Shown here in pieces: positions 15,068 to 24,568 of a stretch of 64,000 bases of DNA; position 1 is the stretch's first letter, and each line of letters begins with the position of its first letter. The translations under genes and the position numbers were made by a program. This DNA comes from an uncultured Acetatifactor sp. GTDB taxonomy: Bacteria; Bacillota; Clostridia; Lachnospirales; Lachnospiraceae. The stretch is taken from positions 1 to 64,000 of the forward strand of contig CAJTXE010000024.1 of the NCBI GenBank assembly GCA_910580225.1. The letters are read 5' to 3'. The notes beneath the pieces were generated by a model. The model saw only the letters and a list, made by a program, of their open reading frames with translations. It was not told where the DNA came from and did no database searches.

Positions 15068-17641
15068 ATGGCAAAAAGACAAAGGAAAAACAATTCCGGC
15101 CGCGGAAGTACACTGATTGTCGCCGTCGTGTTGACATTCATCATATTGGGAACCGTGGTCTATTCTGTTGCAAGGCAGATCTCGTCCCAAATGACCCAAT
15201 CCGCAATTGACAATCTAAGCGAAAGCCTGGGGCTGCTCCAAGGTACAATACAGGCGATTATGCACAAGGAAGCGGAATTTCAGAAACTCATTGCTCAGGA
15301 GCTTTCCCTTCTGGAAGACCCGGAAGCATTTGTTCTCTCTTACAACACTAATAAGACGATGATCAAAATGTCCATCATTCCAGCGGGGGAAACCAAAGGC
15401 ATTTCCAGCACAGGGGAAGTCTTTTCTGCAGAAGCGCTTGATTTCTCCTCCGGGAAAAAAATTGATGACCTGCCGTTGTCGGGTTCTTACCTGAATGATA
15501 TGGGAACCTGGGCCTATACCATCGCCTGCCCTGTGACACAAAACGGAGAGCAAATCGCCACACTCTACATTGAATATATTTACGATACCCTGGACGAGGC
15601 TCTGCCGCCCAAATTTTACAACAACAATGCCACACTCTATGTAATGGATGCCAGAAGCCAACGATTTGTGCTGAAACCCAAGGGAATCGGAGAAAGGGTA
15701 GCCGGACATATCAATCTCCAGGATTTTTATAATGCCAACAGGATATTGGAACCGGATATTCAGGCCACAGTCTCCGAAAGCATTCAGGAAGGAAAGCATG
15801 TCATGTTCTACCACCATGTCCGGGACAAGGAGTCCTTGATTTACATGTGGGCAGTGAACGACGGCGCACTTTATCTCATCGGTTATGTGCCCATTCACTC
15901 CATCCAACAGGAGGGAAAGGCTGTAAACCAGAACATAATCTTTGTGGTGGCGGTAATGCTGGCGGCTTTCCTGATCTGCTGTATCCTGTTTTTCCTGAAC
16001 CAACGGCTGAAAAACAGCATTCAGCGGGAACAGGAGAAGGAACGGGAGCTGCACAATCAACAGCTGACAGAAGCTCTTCAGGCAGCCCAGATTGCCAGCA
16101 ATTCCAAGACTATGTTCCTTTCCAATATGTCCCACGATATCCGTACCCCCATGAACGCCATCCTCGGCTTCACCACGCTGCTGGCAAAGGATGCTGACAA
16201 TCCTGTCAAAGTCAGGGAATATACAAAGAAGATCACCGCTTCCGGCCAACATCTCCTGGGGCTGATCAATGACGTACTGGATGTGTCCAAGATCGAGAGC
16301 GGAAAAGCCGTGCTCACCCTTGGGGAATTCACCCTGGACAGTATGATCTCTTCCATAGATGCAATCATCCGCCCCATGGCAAAGGGAAAGAATCAGAAAT
16401 TTGATGTGACAGTCAGTCATATCAATCATGAACGGCTCATCGGAGATGAGACACGGATGAATCAGATCCTGATAAATCTCCTCTCCAACTCCGTCAAATA
16501 TACACCGGAAGGAGGACATATCTGGCTGCGTATCATCGGTTTAGATCAGCGTTCCAGCCAGTTTGAACACTTTAAGATTGAAGTGGAGGACAACGGATAC
16601 GGAATGACCCCGGAATACCTGCCTGTTATTTTTGACGCTTTCACCAGAGCTGAAAACAGCACTACCAACAAGGTACAGGGAACCGGACTGGGCATGGCCA
16701 TCACCAAAAACATCGTTGAATTGATGGGCGGAACGATTCACGTCACCAGTGAAGTAAACAAAGGAACTCTGTTTACAGTGGAGCTGGAACTTCGGATTCC
16801 GGACCATACAGCTGACGGGCAGTTCTGGCAGGAAAAGGGCATTACGCGGATACTGGCCGTAGATGACGAGTCCTACATTCTGGATAATATCCGTATGCTG
16901 ATGAGAGACACCGGCGTGATCACGGATACCTGCACCAACGGTGAAGAAGCCCTTGGGCAGATCAGACAGGCCAGGAAAAAGGGGTATACCTATGATGTCA
17001 TCCTGATGGACTGGAACATGCCGGGAATGGATGGCATAGAGACAGCCAGACAGATTCGGGCAGAGGTGGCTGACGGCGTCTCCATCCTGTTTCTCACCGC
17101 CTGTGACTGGGATGAAATCAAGGAGAAGGCGGAAAGCATCGGCGTTGACGGCTTTCTGGCAAAGCCCTTCTTTGTATCCGCTCTGAAGGAAAAACTTGTG
17201 GAACTGCATTCCGGTGGGAGCTCTGCGAAATCCCCTGCAGAAAATATCCCCAATACAGTTCTGGAAGGACGTCATTTCCTTGTAGCGGAAGATAACGAAA
17301 TCAATTCCGAAATCCTTCTGGAGCTTTTTGATATGGAAGGCGCATCCTGTACTGTGGCAGAAAACGGCCGCCTGGCAGTGGAAGCATTCTCCGCCTCCTC
17401 CCCCGGAACCTTTGATGCCATTTTAATGGATGTACAGATGCCGATAATGAACGGATACGACGCAACCCGGGAAATCCGTGCCTTAAGCCGAGAAGATGCC
17501 GCTTCCATTCCTGTCATCGCCATGACCGCCAACGCTTTTGCTGAGGATGTGAAAGATGCCCTGGACGCCGGAATGAACGACCATATTGCAAAACCCATTG
17601 ACATCGAAATCATCAAAAGGATTCTAAGCAAATATTTATAA
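15068..17641 (+). CDS. Membrane hybrid histidine kinase with two C-terminal receiver domains
   Basis: An 857-residue kinase. TM1 is at about residues 14-34, followed by an extracytoplasmic Cache-like sensor of about 250 residues and TM2 at 290-311. HisKA has MFLSNMSHDIRTPMNAILGFT (His356). HATPase has NLLSNSVKYT, VEDNGYGMTPEYL and GTGLGMAI. Receiver 1 has AVDDESYILDN and VILMDWNMPGMDG; receiver 2 has VAEDNEINSEI and ILMDVQMPIMNG. There is no Hpt, DNA-binding or enzymatic output domain, so phosphate must pass to unlinked partners or the protein acts by contact. The ATG at 15068 follows AAAGGTGAA; an in-frame GTG four codons earlier lies inside that SD. A lipoprotein gene follows 22 bp later. 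Confidence 0.9.
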   Translation: MAKRQRKNNSGRGSTLIVAVVLTFIILGTVVYSVARQISSQMTQSAIDNLSESLGLLQGTIQAIMHKEAEFQKLIAQELSLLEDPEAFVLSYNTNKTMIKMSIIPAGETKGISSTGEVFSAEALDFSSGKKIDDLPLSGSYLNDMGTWAYTIACPVTQNGEQIATLYIEYIYDTLDEALPPKFYNNNATLYVMDARSQRFVLKPKGIGERVAGHINLQDFYNANRILEPDIQATVSESIQEGKHVMFYHHVRDKESLIYMWAVNDGALYLIGYVPIHSIQQEGKAVNQNIIFVVAVMLAAFLICCILFFLNQRLKNSIQREQEKERELHNQQLTEALQAAQIASNSKTMFLSNMSHDIRTPMNAILGFTTLLAKDADNPVKVREYTKKITASGQHLLGLINDVLDVSKIESGKAVLTLGEFTLDSMISSIDAIIRPMAKGKNQKFDVTVSHINHERLIGDETRMNQILINLLSNSVKYTPEGGHIWLRIIGLDQRSSQFEHFKIEVEDNGYGMTPEYLPVIFDAFTRAENSTTNKVQGTGLGMAITKNIVELMGGTIHVTSEVNKGTLFTVELELRIPDHTADGQFWQEKGITRILAVDDESYILDNIRMLMRDTGVITDTCTNGEEALGQIRQARKKGYTYDVILMDWNMPGMDGIETARQIRAEVADGVSILFLTACDWDEIKEKAESIGVDGFLAKPFFVSALKEKLVELHSGGSSAKSPAENIPNTVLEGRHFLVAEDNEINSEILLELFDMEGASCTVAENGRLAVEAFSASSPGTFDAILMDVQMPIMNGYDATREIRALSREDAASIPVIAMTANAFAEDVKDALDAGMNDHIAKPIDIEIIKRILSKYL

Positions 17642-17663
17642 GATAGCAGAAAAGGAAATCAGT

Positions 17664-18968
17664 ATGAAAAAGAGAAACCGAACGTTGAGGAGTGTTTTAT
17701 TGACAGGAGCATTCCTTTGGACTCTATCAGCCTGCGGAAGACCTGATGCTGACAAAAACCTGATCACAAACCCGGATGAGACCAAGGTGGTAGTAAATAT
17801 GTTCACTCCTATGGAAAAATCCAATCCCAATGCAGATAACACCGCCAGGACAGCTCAGGAACTCACAGTCATAGCTGCCGAGGAAGCCCTGGGGCTGCAG
17901 GTAGAGTACAGAACCTATACCGCCGAAAACTATCAGGAAAAAACTTATGACGAAGTCTTAATAGACAGAGCCCGGAACAATATGGACGATATCTACCTGC
18001 TCAATCCGGATGTCCTGCTGCTGCTGGGCAGCGAAGGCTATCTGGCAGATCTGTCCCATCTGGAAAGCGCAAAAAATCTGCGGGATGTGGTAAAGGTTGC
18101 CAATACAGTAAACGGTAAACTGGTGGGCATTCCCCAGGAGGTGGTCGCTTACGGCCTGTTTGTCAACAAAGATATATTTGATCAGTATCAGTTAGAGCTG
18201 CCTAACACTCCGGAAGAATTTCTGGAATGCTGTCGGGTATTTCAGGAAAACGGCATTGAGACGCCGGTAGGCGCCAATCGCTGGTGGCTGGAAACCTTCG
18301 TGCTGGCCCAGGGATATGCCGATCTGTACAACGGCGGCAACACAGAGGCTGAAATCGCCGCCCTCAACAGCGGAGAAGCAAAAATGAGCGATTATATGCG
18401 TCCCGGTTTTGAATTTCTCCAGGAAATGATCCGCAAGGGCTATATTGATGCCCAAAAAGCCTATGTCTCTGAAGCCATCGAAGGAGAGGGGCCCGATTTT
18501 CTGGCCGGAAAAACCCCTATTGTCATGGCCTACTGGGGTGCGGCAATCTCTGAGACTGCATACGGAAACCCGGACTTTAATATGCAGGTTATCGGTTTTC
18601 CCAGCAGCCGGGGTCAGATGCCGGTAGTTCCCATGACCGGCTATGGAATCAGCGCAAATGCAGACAATCTGGAAAGTGCAATGGCCACTCTGGATTTCAT
18701 TGTTTCTGACGAAATGCTGCAGCTGTATTCCGAGAACAACCAGGTCATCTCCCCTTCCAAAAATGTAAATGTAGAGTGTATCGACGCGCTGAAGTCTCTC
18801 AATGACAGAATCAATGAAGGCGTCTATGTCCTTGGTTCCAATGCCAATATGAAAGTAGAGCAATGGGGAAATATCTGTCTGGTGGTGCGGCAGCTGTTAA
18901 ACGGCGCTTCGGTGGAGGAATGCATGGCTGAATTCGACCGCATTCAGGCAGAAGCCCTGGGAGAGTAA
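17664..18968 (+). CDS. Extracellular solute-binding lipoprotein (family 1, sugar type), orphan
   Basis: A 434-residue lipoprotein: signal peptide with lipobox LSAC (Cys24), then a mature family 1 solute-binding fold with LPNTPEEFLECCRVFQENGI, GKTPIVMAYWGA and the C-terminal hinge region. SD is AAAGGAAATC. No ABC permease or ATPase gene is nearby; the only cotranscribed gene is the hybrid kinase. Either it feeds a transporter encoded elsewhere, or it presents a ligand to the kinase sensor, as some periplasmic binding proteins do for LuxQ, VirA or TorS. The second reading is inference from gene order only. Confidence 0.85.
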   Translation: MKKRNRTLRSVLLTGAFLWTLSACGRPDADKNLITNPDETKVVVNMFTPMEKSNPNADNTARTAQELTVIAAEEALGLQVEYRTYTAENYQEKTYDEVLIDRARNNMDDIYLLNPDVLLLLGSEGYLADLSHLESAKNLRDVVKVANTVNGKLVGIPQEVVAYGLFVNKDIFDQYQLELPNTPEEFLECCRVFQENGIETPVGANRWWLETFVLAQGYADLYNGGNTEAEIAALNSGEAKMSDYMRPGFEFLQEMIRKGYIDAQKAYVSEAIEGEGPDFLAGKTPIVMAYWGAAISETAYGNPDFNMQVIGFPSSRGQMPVVPMTGYGISANADNLESAMATLDFIVSDEMLQLYSENNQVISPSKNVNVECIDALKSLNDRINEGVYVLGSNANMKVEQWGNICLVVRQLLNGASVEECMAEFDRIQAEALGE

Positions 18969-19083
18969 TTTCCCCGGCGGATTCTCTTTTCCGATTATAA
19001 CTGCCGGAACCACCTCTTGCTCCCTCAAATACAGGATTTATCTCTTTTTTCAACGCTCTTCTGCCAACCTATACTCAGAAAGT

Positions 19084-19114
19084 GCCGGATTTTTATACCC
19101 TATGGAAATCCGGC
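19084..19114. terminator. Palindrome between convergent genes
   Basis: GCCGGATTT (19084-19092) and AAATCCGGC (19106-19114) form a perfect 9-bp stem with a 13-base loop between the lipoprotein gene and the convergent BceS-like gene. T-runs on either side are weak, so a bidirectional terminator is likely but not certain. Confidence 0.45.
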
Positions 19115-19158
19115 CGCTCTTTTCAATCCTGTTCCCCTCAAAGTCGCACGCTCTGTAG

Positions 19159-20229
19159 TCATTCTCTGTACCGGTCTCCTTTCGCAGTCCTCGGAATCCC
19201 CAGTACCACTTTGGTTCCCTGCCCCTCCTCACTCTCCACCTGCACCGTAATTCCAAGCTGCGCATACACCCTTTTGCTCAGATAGAGCCCAATCCCAGTG
19301 GAACGCTTCTCCAATCTTCCGTTATATCCGGTAAATCCTCTTTCAAAGATTCGTGGCAGATCTTCCCGGCGAATTCCGATCCCCGTATCCTCCAGGTAAA
19401 ACATGACTTTCTCCCCTTCCGTTCCTGCCCCCATGGTAATCCTGCCTCCGGACGTATACTTGATGCTGTTGGACAGAAGCTGCTCCAGGCAAAAGATGAA
19501 CCATTTTTCATCTGTTAAAATACGAAAATCCATTTCTTTCAGTTCCAGTTTCAGCCCCTTGTTGATAAAAAGGACGGAAAATTTCTTCACCGCCGTTCTG
19601 ACCAACTGTCCCAGTTGGTACTCCTGCAGCACCAAGTCGGAAGAAATGCTCTCCAGGCGCTGAAAGGCCAGAACCATCTCCACATACTGCCCGATCTTAA
19701 ACAGCTCCTCCTTCATCAGAAAACAATCCTTCTCCGAAATCTCCTGTCTGTTCAGCAAAAGCTTCATTGCGGAGATGGGCGTTTTGATCTGATGTGTCCA
19801 CATCAAATAATAATCCCCGCATTCTGCCGCTTTCTCCTCCCATCCCATCTTTTCCTTACTCTGCCTGTCATTGAGAGATGCCAGGAAAAAAATCAGTGCC
19901 TGCTCATAGCTCTCCACTGCCTCCATGGAGCCCTCCACACTTTTCAGTATCTTTTCCCCGTTCTCGGAAAACACCTCTCCGGACTGTCGAAAATGTCGAT
20001 AAACCGCTTCCAACCGACTGCTTTTCCGAACATACTTCATCCCCTCCAGGATACCTGCCATGGCCCACACAGCCGTGGTCAGCACCATTGCATACAAAAG
20101 CTTCCCCAGGTTCTCTATATGGTACAGGCTTCCCACTGCCAGAAACAAAAAGGCAGTCAGAAAATACATCATTATTACAACTCTTTTTTCCCGCAAATAA
20201 CGAATCCACAATCTCTGTTTCTGCTCCAT
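19159..20229 (-). CDS. Intramembrane-sensing histidine kinase, BceS/GraS-like
   Basis: A 356-residue kinase with two close membrane helices at the N-terminus (VVIMMYFLTAFLFLAVGSL and LLYAMVLTTAVWAMAGIL) and only a short outside loop, the layout of BceS-type kinases that sense peptide antibiotics through a transporter. The phosphoacceptor motif is MWTHQIKTPISAMKLLL; the ATPase has LEQLLSNSIKYT, LEDTGIGI and GIGLYLSKRV. The ATG at 20229 follows GGGAGGGAGAC; a TTG at 20313 overlapping the regulator lacks spacing for an SD. No BceAB permease is adjacent. Confidence 0.85.
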   Translation of the reverse strand: MEQKQRLWIRYLREKRVVIMMYFLTAFLFLAVGSLYHIENLGKLLYAMVLTTAVWAMAGILEGMKYVRKSSRLEAVYRHFRQSGEVFSENGEKILKSVEGSMEAVESYEQALIFFLASLNDRQSKEKMGWEEKAAECGDYYLMWTHQIKTPISAMKLLLNRQEISEKDCFLMKEELFKIGQYVEMVLAFQRLESISSDLVLQEYQLGQLVRTAVKKFSVLFINKGLKLELKEMDFRILTDEKWFIFCLEQLLSNSIKYTSGGRITMGAGTEGEKVMFYLEDTGIGIRREDLPRIFERGFTGYNGRLEKRSTGIGLYLSKRVYAQLGITVQVESEEGQGTKVVLGIPRTAKGDRYRE

Positions 20230-20290
20230 GTCTCCCTCCCATATCAGCTTCACCTTCCCGTCCAGACGGCCCTCACTTTCCTTCCCGGTC

Positions 20291-20992
20291 TTAGTCTCCG
20301 ATAATGTATCCAACCCCTTTCTTTGTGCGGATCAGCTTTCCTGCCCCTGACACTTCCAGTTTCTTCCGAAGACGGGTCATATTGACGGTAAGGGTATTGT
20401 CATCCACAAAGCAGTCATTGTCCCATAGCCGCTTCATGATGGCCTCCCTGGATACCGTTTTTCCCGCATTCTCAAACAAAAGCTGCAGAATCCGAAATTC
20501 GTTTTTCGTCAGATCCAGTTTCTGTCCCTCTACCAGGAGAGAAGCATCTGCCAGATTCAGAATCAGCCCTCCCCATTCCATCACATTTGTCTGCCCCCGA
20601 AAGGCATAGGTCCTCCTTAATATGGCCAGAACCTTGGCTGAGAGCACCTCGGGTTCAAAAGGTTTTACCACAAAGTCGTCTCCTCCCATATTCACCGCCA
20701 TTACTATGTTCATATGATCACCCGCGGAAGAGACAAAGATGATAGGCACCTGAGAAACCTGGCGGATCTGACTGCACCAATAATAACCGTTGAAAAAAGG
20801 AAGGCCGATGTCCATCAGCACCAGATGGGGAGAGTAGGCCGCAAACTCCGACAACACATTGCCTAAGTCCTCGGCACAACGCACCTCATACCCCCACTTT
20901 TCCAGATGAAGCTTTATTTCTCTTGCAATTACAGCGTCATCTTCCACCAGAAGAAGCCTGTATTTTACCTCACTGTCTGATCCACTGTTCAT
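20291..20992 (-). CDS. OmpR-family response regulator, BceR-like
   Basis: A 233-residue regulator: receiver domain with VEDDAVIAREI and the phospho-accepting Asp in LVLMDIGLPFFNGYYWCSQIR, Lys in VVKPFEPEVL, then a winged-helix DNA-binding domain (LTKNEFRILQLLFENAGKTVSREAIMKRLWDND). The ATG at 20992 follows GGGAGGTGGGAAAG; an upstream start would add residues without homology. It lies 62 bp before its kinase and 73 bp after nifU, so it may be cotranscribed with the Fe-S genes. Confidence 0.85.
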   Translation of the reverse strand: MNSGSDSEVKYRLLLVEDDAVIAREIKLHLEKWGYEVRCAEDLGNVLSEFAAYSPHLVLMDIGLPFFNGYYWCSQIRQVSQVPIIFVSSAGDHMNIVMAVNMGGDDFVVKPFEPEVLSAKVLAILRRTYAFRGQTNVMEWGGLILNLADASLLVEGQKLDLTKNEFRILQLLFENAGKTVSREAIMKRLWDNDCFVDDNTLTVNMTRLRKKLEVSGAGKLIRTKKGVGYIIGD

Positions 20993-21065
20993 CTTTCCCA
21001 CCTCCCAGTTATGGCAATCCCTTCTGCCCGCCGATGCTGACATTCTGCCAATGCCCTGTATGGCA

Positions 21066-21479
21066 TTATGGCATATCCTTCAAAGGCTTCTCCAGCCCCC
21101 GGATGACAATTCCATTCCTCTCCCCATAGTCCCAGAGGGCTGCATGGATGGCCTCCTCTGCAAGCAGGGAACAATGTACCTTCACCGGCGGCAATCCGTC
21201 CAGGGCCTCCATAACCGCTTTATTTGTCACTTCCAGTGCTTCCTGAACCGTCTTTCCCTTTAACAGTTCCGTAGCCATGGAACTGGCGGCCACTGCGGCT
21301 CCGCACCCGAATGTCTTGAATTTCGCCTCCCGAATCCTTCCGCTGTGATCAATGTCCAGATATATCCTCATAATATCGCCGCATTTGGCATTGCCTGCGG
21401 TACCTATGCCGCTGGCGTTCTCCATCTCCCCCATATTTCTGGGATTCTGAAAATGATCCATCACTTTTTCGCTGTACAT
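21066..21479 (-). CDS. nifU: Fe-S cluster scaffold protein, NifU/IscU N-terminal type
   Basis: A 137-residue scaffold with the three ligand cysteines (NAKCGD, FGCGAAVAASS, VHCSLLAEEAI) and the conserved Asp next to the first. It begins MYSEKVMDHFQNPRNMG, typical of the family. The start is 10 bp after the nifS stop, so the two are coupled. It receives sulfur from NifS and builds clusters for transfer to apo-proteins. Confidence 0.92.
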   Translation of the reverse strand: MYSEKVMDHFQNPRNMGEMENASGIGTAGNAKCGDIMRIYLDIDHSGRIREAKFKTFGCGAAVAASSMATELLKGKTVQEALEVTNKAVMEALDGLPPVKVHCSLLAEEAIHAALWDYGERNGIVIRGLEKPLKDMP

Positions 21480-21489
21480 TGGTATGCCC

Positions 21490-22668
21490 TCACGCTCCCT
21501 TCCCGGACTTCACAAAATCCTCATACAAAGGCGACATCTCCCGCAGCCTGGTTACAATGGCCTTCAGCGCTTCCACCACCTCGTCCATTTCTTCTCTGGT
21601 ATTTTCTTCAGACAAAGTCATCCTCAGGGATCCGTGCGCTTCCTCATGTTCCAGCCCCATGGCCAAAAGCACATGGGAAGGATCCAGGGAACCAGAAGTA
21701 CAGGCGGAACCGCTGGAAGCGCAGATCCCCCTCATATCCAGCATGATCAGCAGGGATTCTCCTTCTATAAATCGAAAAGATATATTCGCATTTCCGGGCA
21801 GCCGTTTCTCCCTGTGCCCGTTTAACCGGCAGTAAGGAATCTGCTCTTCTATCTTTCGTATCAGATAATCCCGCAGCTCCCTTTCCTTCCTGCCCTTTTC
21901 CTCCATCCGGGCTGCCGCCCTGGCTGCCGCAGCGCCAAACCCCACAATGGCGGGCACATTTTCTGTACCTGCCCTCCGGTTCCGCTCCTGAGCGCCGCCG
22001 TGGACAAAGGGACCAAGCTTCAGCCCGCTGCGGACATAGAGCATCCCCACTCCTTTCGGTCCGTTCAGCTTATGGGCGCTGGCGCTTAACATGTCGATTT
22101 TCAGCGCCTCCACATCGATGGGAACCTGACCGAATGCCTGAACTGCATCTGTATGAAACAGTATCCCCCGCTCCCTGGCAATTGCACCGATCTCCCCCAC
22201 AGGTTCCAGAGTACCGATCTCATTGTTTGCAAACATCACGCTGATGAGAACAGTATCCGGACGAATGGCCGCCTTCAGCATTTCCGGATCCACCAGTCCC
22301 TCCCCATCCACATCCAGATATGTAACCGCAAAACCGTTTTCCTCCAGGTAACGGCATGTATGAAGAACGGCATGGTGCTCTATTTTTGTGGTGATGATAT
22401 GCCTTCCCTTCTTCCTACAGGCCTCCGCCGCCGCTTTTAAAGCCCAGTTGTCGGCTTCTGTTCCCCCCGCTGTAAAATAAATCTCCTCCTGCTTCGCCCC
22501 AATCACGGAAGCGATGGATCTCCTTGCCGTGTTGACAGCCTTTTTTCCGGCGGAACCCATGGAATAAATGGCGCTGGGATTGCCGTAAATCTCCCCAAAA
22601 AAGGGAAGCATGGCTTCCACTACCTCCGGTGCGGTCTTTGTGGTGGCCGCATTATCCAAATATATCAT
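21490..22668 (-). CDS. nifS: Cysteine desulfurase, NifS/IscS type
   Basis: A 392-residue PLP enzyme that takes sulfur from cysteine. It starts MIYLDNAATTKTAPEVVEAM, has the PLP lysine in SASAHKLNGPKGVG, HTDAVQAFGQVPID, and the catalytic Cys in SSGSACTSGSLDPSHVL. The ATG at 22668 has AAAGGAG upstream; the longer frame begins at a TTG inside that SD. It pairs with nifU. Confidence 0.93.
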   Translation of the reverse strand: MIYLDNAATTKTAPEVVEAMLPFFGEIYGNPSAIYSMGSAGKKAVNTARRSIASVIGAKQEEIYFTAGGTEADNWALKAAAEACRKKGRHIITTKIEHHAVLHTCRYLEENGFAVTYLDVDGEGLVDPEMLKAAIRPDTVLISVMFANNEIGTLEPVGEIGAIARERGILFHTDAVQAFGQVPIDVEALKIDMLSASAHKLNGPKGVGMLYVRSGLKLGPFVHGGAQERNRRAGTENVPAIVGFGAAAARAAARMEEKGRKERELRDYLIRKIEEQIPYCRLNGHREKRLPGNANISFRFIEGESLLIMLDMRGICASSGSACTSGSLDPSHVLLAMGLEHEEAHGSLRMTLSEENTREEMDEVVEALKAIVTRLREMSPLYEDFVKSGKGA

Positions 22669-22988
22669 GACACGCTCTCCTTTCAAATCCCCTCCGACCT
22701 GTGTTGGGTTTCCGACAGGTCTTCCCTGTCCTGTATCCCCGTCATCCTGCGCCTGTCCCGGCAGGCAGCTGTCCGCCTGCAGTGCAGAATATCGTACAGT
22801 CCGATCCCGGAATGCCCTGAAACACGGCTTCCAGTCTCTGCGGCCGGAAGCTGCTGCGTTTTCCCTTCCTGTCCAACATTCGGATACCTGAATATCCTCC
22901 GCTTTTACTAATTCATACTGTTTGACTAGGAATTCAATGCAAGTATATCACTCACAAACGGTTCTGTCAACCTCCTCCGGGGAATATA
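22669..22988. other. Divergent intergenic region nifS/spoVB
   Basis: 320 bp between divergent genes. I see no open reading frame with an SD, no RNA gene and no strong hairpin. A CATACTGT (22913-22920) resembles a sigma-E -10 element on the spoVB strand, but no -35 motif sits at the right distance. Promoters for both genes must lie here but I cannot place them with confidence. Confidence 0.5.
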
Positions 22989-24467
22989 ATGAGGAAAAAC
23001 AAAGGTCTTCTGACAGTAATGAAAGCAAAACAACAGCACCCTCTGATTGTGGGTACCTTCATCCTTACCGCCGCGGGCATCCTTACCAGGCTCATCGGTT
23101 TCCTCTATCGCATCTGCCTCTCCCGCCTGTTCGGGGAGGAAGGCATGGGCATCTACCAGCTCTTAAGCCCGGTTCTCTCCCTGTCCTTCTCCCTCACAGC
23201 TGCCGGATACCAGACTGCCATCTCCAAGTTGGTGGCAGAACAGACCGCAACCCGGAAAACCCCTGCCCTGAAGCCCCTGTGGCTGGGACTGGCCATTTCC
23301 CTGCCGCTCTCCATCCTCTGCAATGCGGTCCTGTTCCTTTTTGCGGATCCCATTGCCCTGGTTCTCCTCCGGGAACCCCGTACCGCCTCCATGCTGCGGA
23401 TCCTGTCCTTTTCCGTACCCTTTTCCGCCGTCCATTCCTGCATCAACGGCTATTTCTACGGCATAAAAAAAGCGGGCATCCCCGCAGGTGCGCAGCTCCT
23501 GGAACAGATCACCCGGGTCGGCTGCGTATACATAGTATCCGGCTACCTCCTGGCCCTGGGCAAAACACCTTCCATCGCTGTGGCCGTCCTGGGACTTACT
23601 GTGGGAGAATTTTTCTCCATGCTCATGACCATCGCCGCCATCCGCCCCCGGTGTCATGGAACTTCCGCTCTGCCTTCCGGCGGGCAGAGCAGCCTCACCC
23701 CGGAGCCAGGAATCAGTTCCGGGACCTTCCCCATGCAGAAAATCGGCAGCCCCATAAGCAAAGTCAAAACAGATATCCCCAACGGCCTTTCTGCTGCCTC
23801 AGACAGGCTCCTCCTGGGAAAACTCCTTGCCATGGCACTGCCCCTGACGGCAAACCGTATTGTATTAAATTTCCTACAAAGCATGGAGTCCGTCTCCATT
23901 CCGTCTCAGCTGAAACTCTACGGATATGACAGTGTGACGGCCTTAAGTGTCTACGGCGTACTCACCGGCATGGCCATGCCATTTATCTTCTTCCCCAACG
24001 CGCTAACCGGTTCCGTGGCTGTACTCCTGCTGCCCATCATCTCCGAGAATTATGCCCTGGGCAATATGGATGCCGTCCGAAAGGCCACTTACCGCACGGT
24101 AAAATACTGCGGCCTCATGGGTATTGGCTGCATGGGTATTTTCGTCCTTCTGGGAAAATGGGCCGGCACTGCCCTTTTCGACAGCCCCCTGGCAGGATAC
24201 TTTATCCGCACCCTGGGCTTCATCTGCCCTTTCCTCTATCTGGATACCACCCTGTCCAGCATCTTACAGGGACTGGGACTGGCAGGGCATATTTTCACCA
24301 TGAACGTGTTCTGCCTGCTGATCCGCCTGGGCTTCGTCTTTCTGGCCGTGCCCCGCTACGGCATCACCGGCTATCTCTGGGGACTCCTGACCAGCCAGCT
24401 GGCCCTGGGGATTCTCTACCTGGGCTGTCTCGCCCGCTTCCTGCGAAAAAAGACTATCTTATCTTAA
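22989..24467 (+). CDS. spoVB: SpoVB-like lipid-linked oligosaccharide flippase, MATE/MurJ superfamily
   Basis: A 492-residue polytopic protein with about 14 hydrophobic segments, beginning with the family pattern GTFILTAAGILTRLIGFLYRICLSRLFGEEGMGIYQL. SpoVB-type members act in spore cortex or general peptidoglycan precursor translocation in Firmicutes. The ATG follows GGGGAAT. A region of about 35 residues (HGTSALPSGGQSSLTP) between helices looks like a long cytoplasmic loop. It stands alone on the plus strand, convergent with nrdR. Confidence 0.85.
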   Translation: MRKNKGLLTVMKAKQQHPLIVGTFILTAAGILTRLIGFLYRICLSRLFGEEGMGIYQLLSPVLSLSFSLTAAGYQTAISKLVAEQTATRKTPALKPLWLGLAISLPLSILCNAVLFLFADPIALVLLREPRTASMLRILSFSVPFSAVHSCINGYFYGIKKAGIPAGAQLLEQITRVGCVYIVSGYLLALGKTPSIAVAVLGLTVGEFFSMLMTIAAIRPRCHGTSALPSGGQSSLTPEPGISSGTFPMQKIGSPISKVKTDIPNGLSAASDRLLLGKLLAMALPLTANRIVLNFLQSMESVSIPSQLKLYGYDSVTALSVYGVLTGMAMPFIFFPNALTGSVAVLLLPIISENYALGNMDAVRKATYRTVKYCGLMGIGCMGIFVLLGKWAGTALFDSPLAGYFIRTLGFICPFLYLDTTLSSILQGLGLAGHIFTMNVFCLLIRLGFVFLAVPRYGITGYLWGLLTSQLALGILYLGCLARFLRKKTILS

Positions 24468-24472
24468 TCAAA

Positions 24473-24523
24473 ACAGAGCTGCCCTGTTCCGGATTTCCAT
24501 CCAGAATACGGCAGCTCCTCTGT
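24473..24523. terminator. Bidirectional hairpin between spoVB and nrdR
   Basis: GAGCTGCC and GGCAGCTC pair across about 22 bases between the convergent genes; ACAGAG upstream and CTCTGT downstream give a second possible closing pair. A pyrimidine-rich, T-containing tail follows on the plus strand. Confidence 0.5.
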
Positions 24524-24568
24524 CTTCCTTTTCACAATTCATCCGCCCGTGGTACAAAACCGGCACCT

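Noticed and set aside
22913..22920. Sigma-E promoter for spoVB
   Set aside because: CATACTGT resembles the -10, but the nearest -35-like motif is about three bases too far upstream; kept only as a remark.
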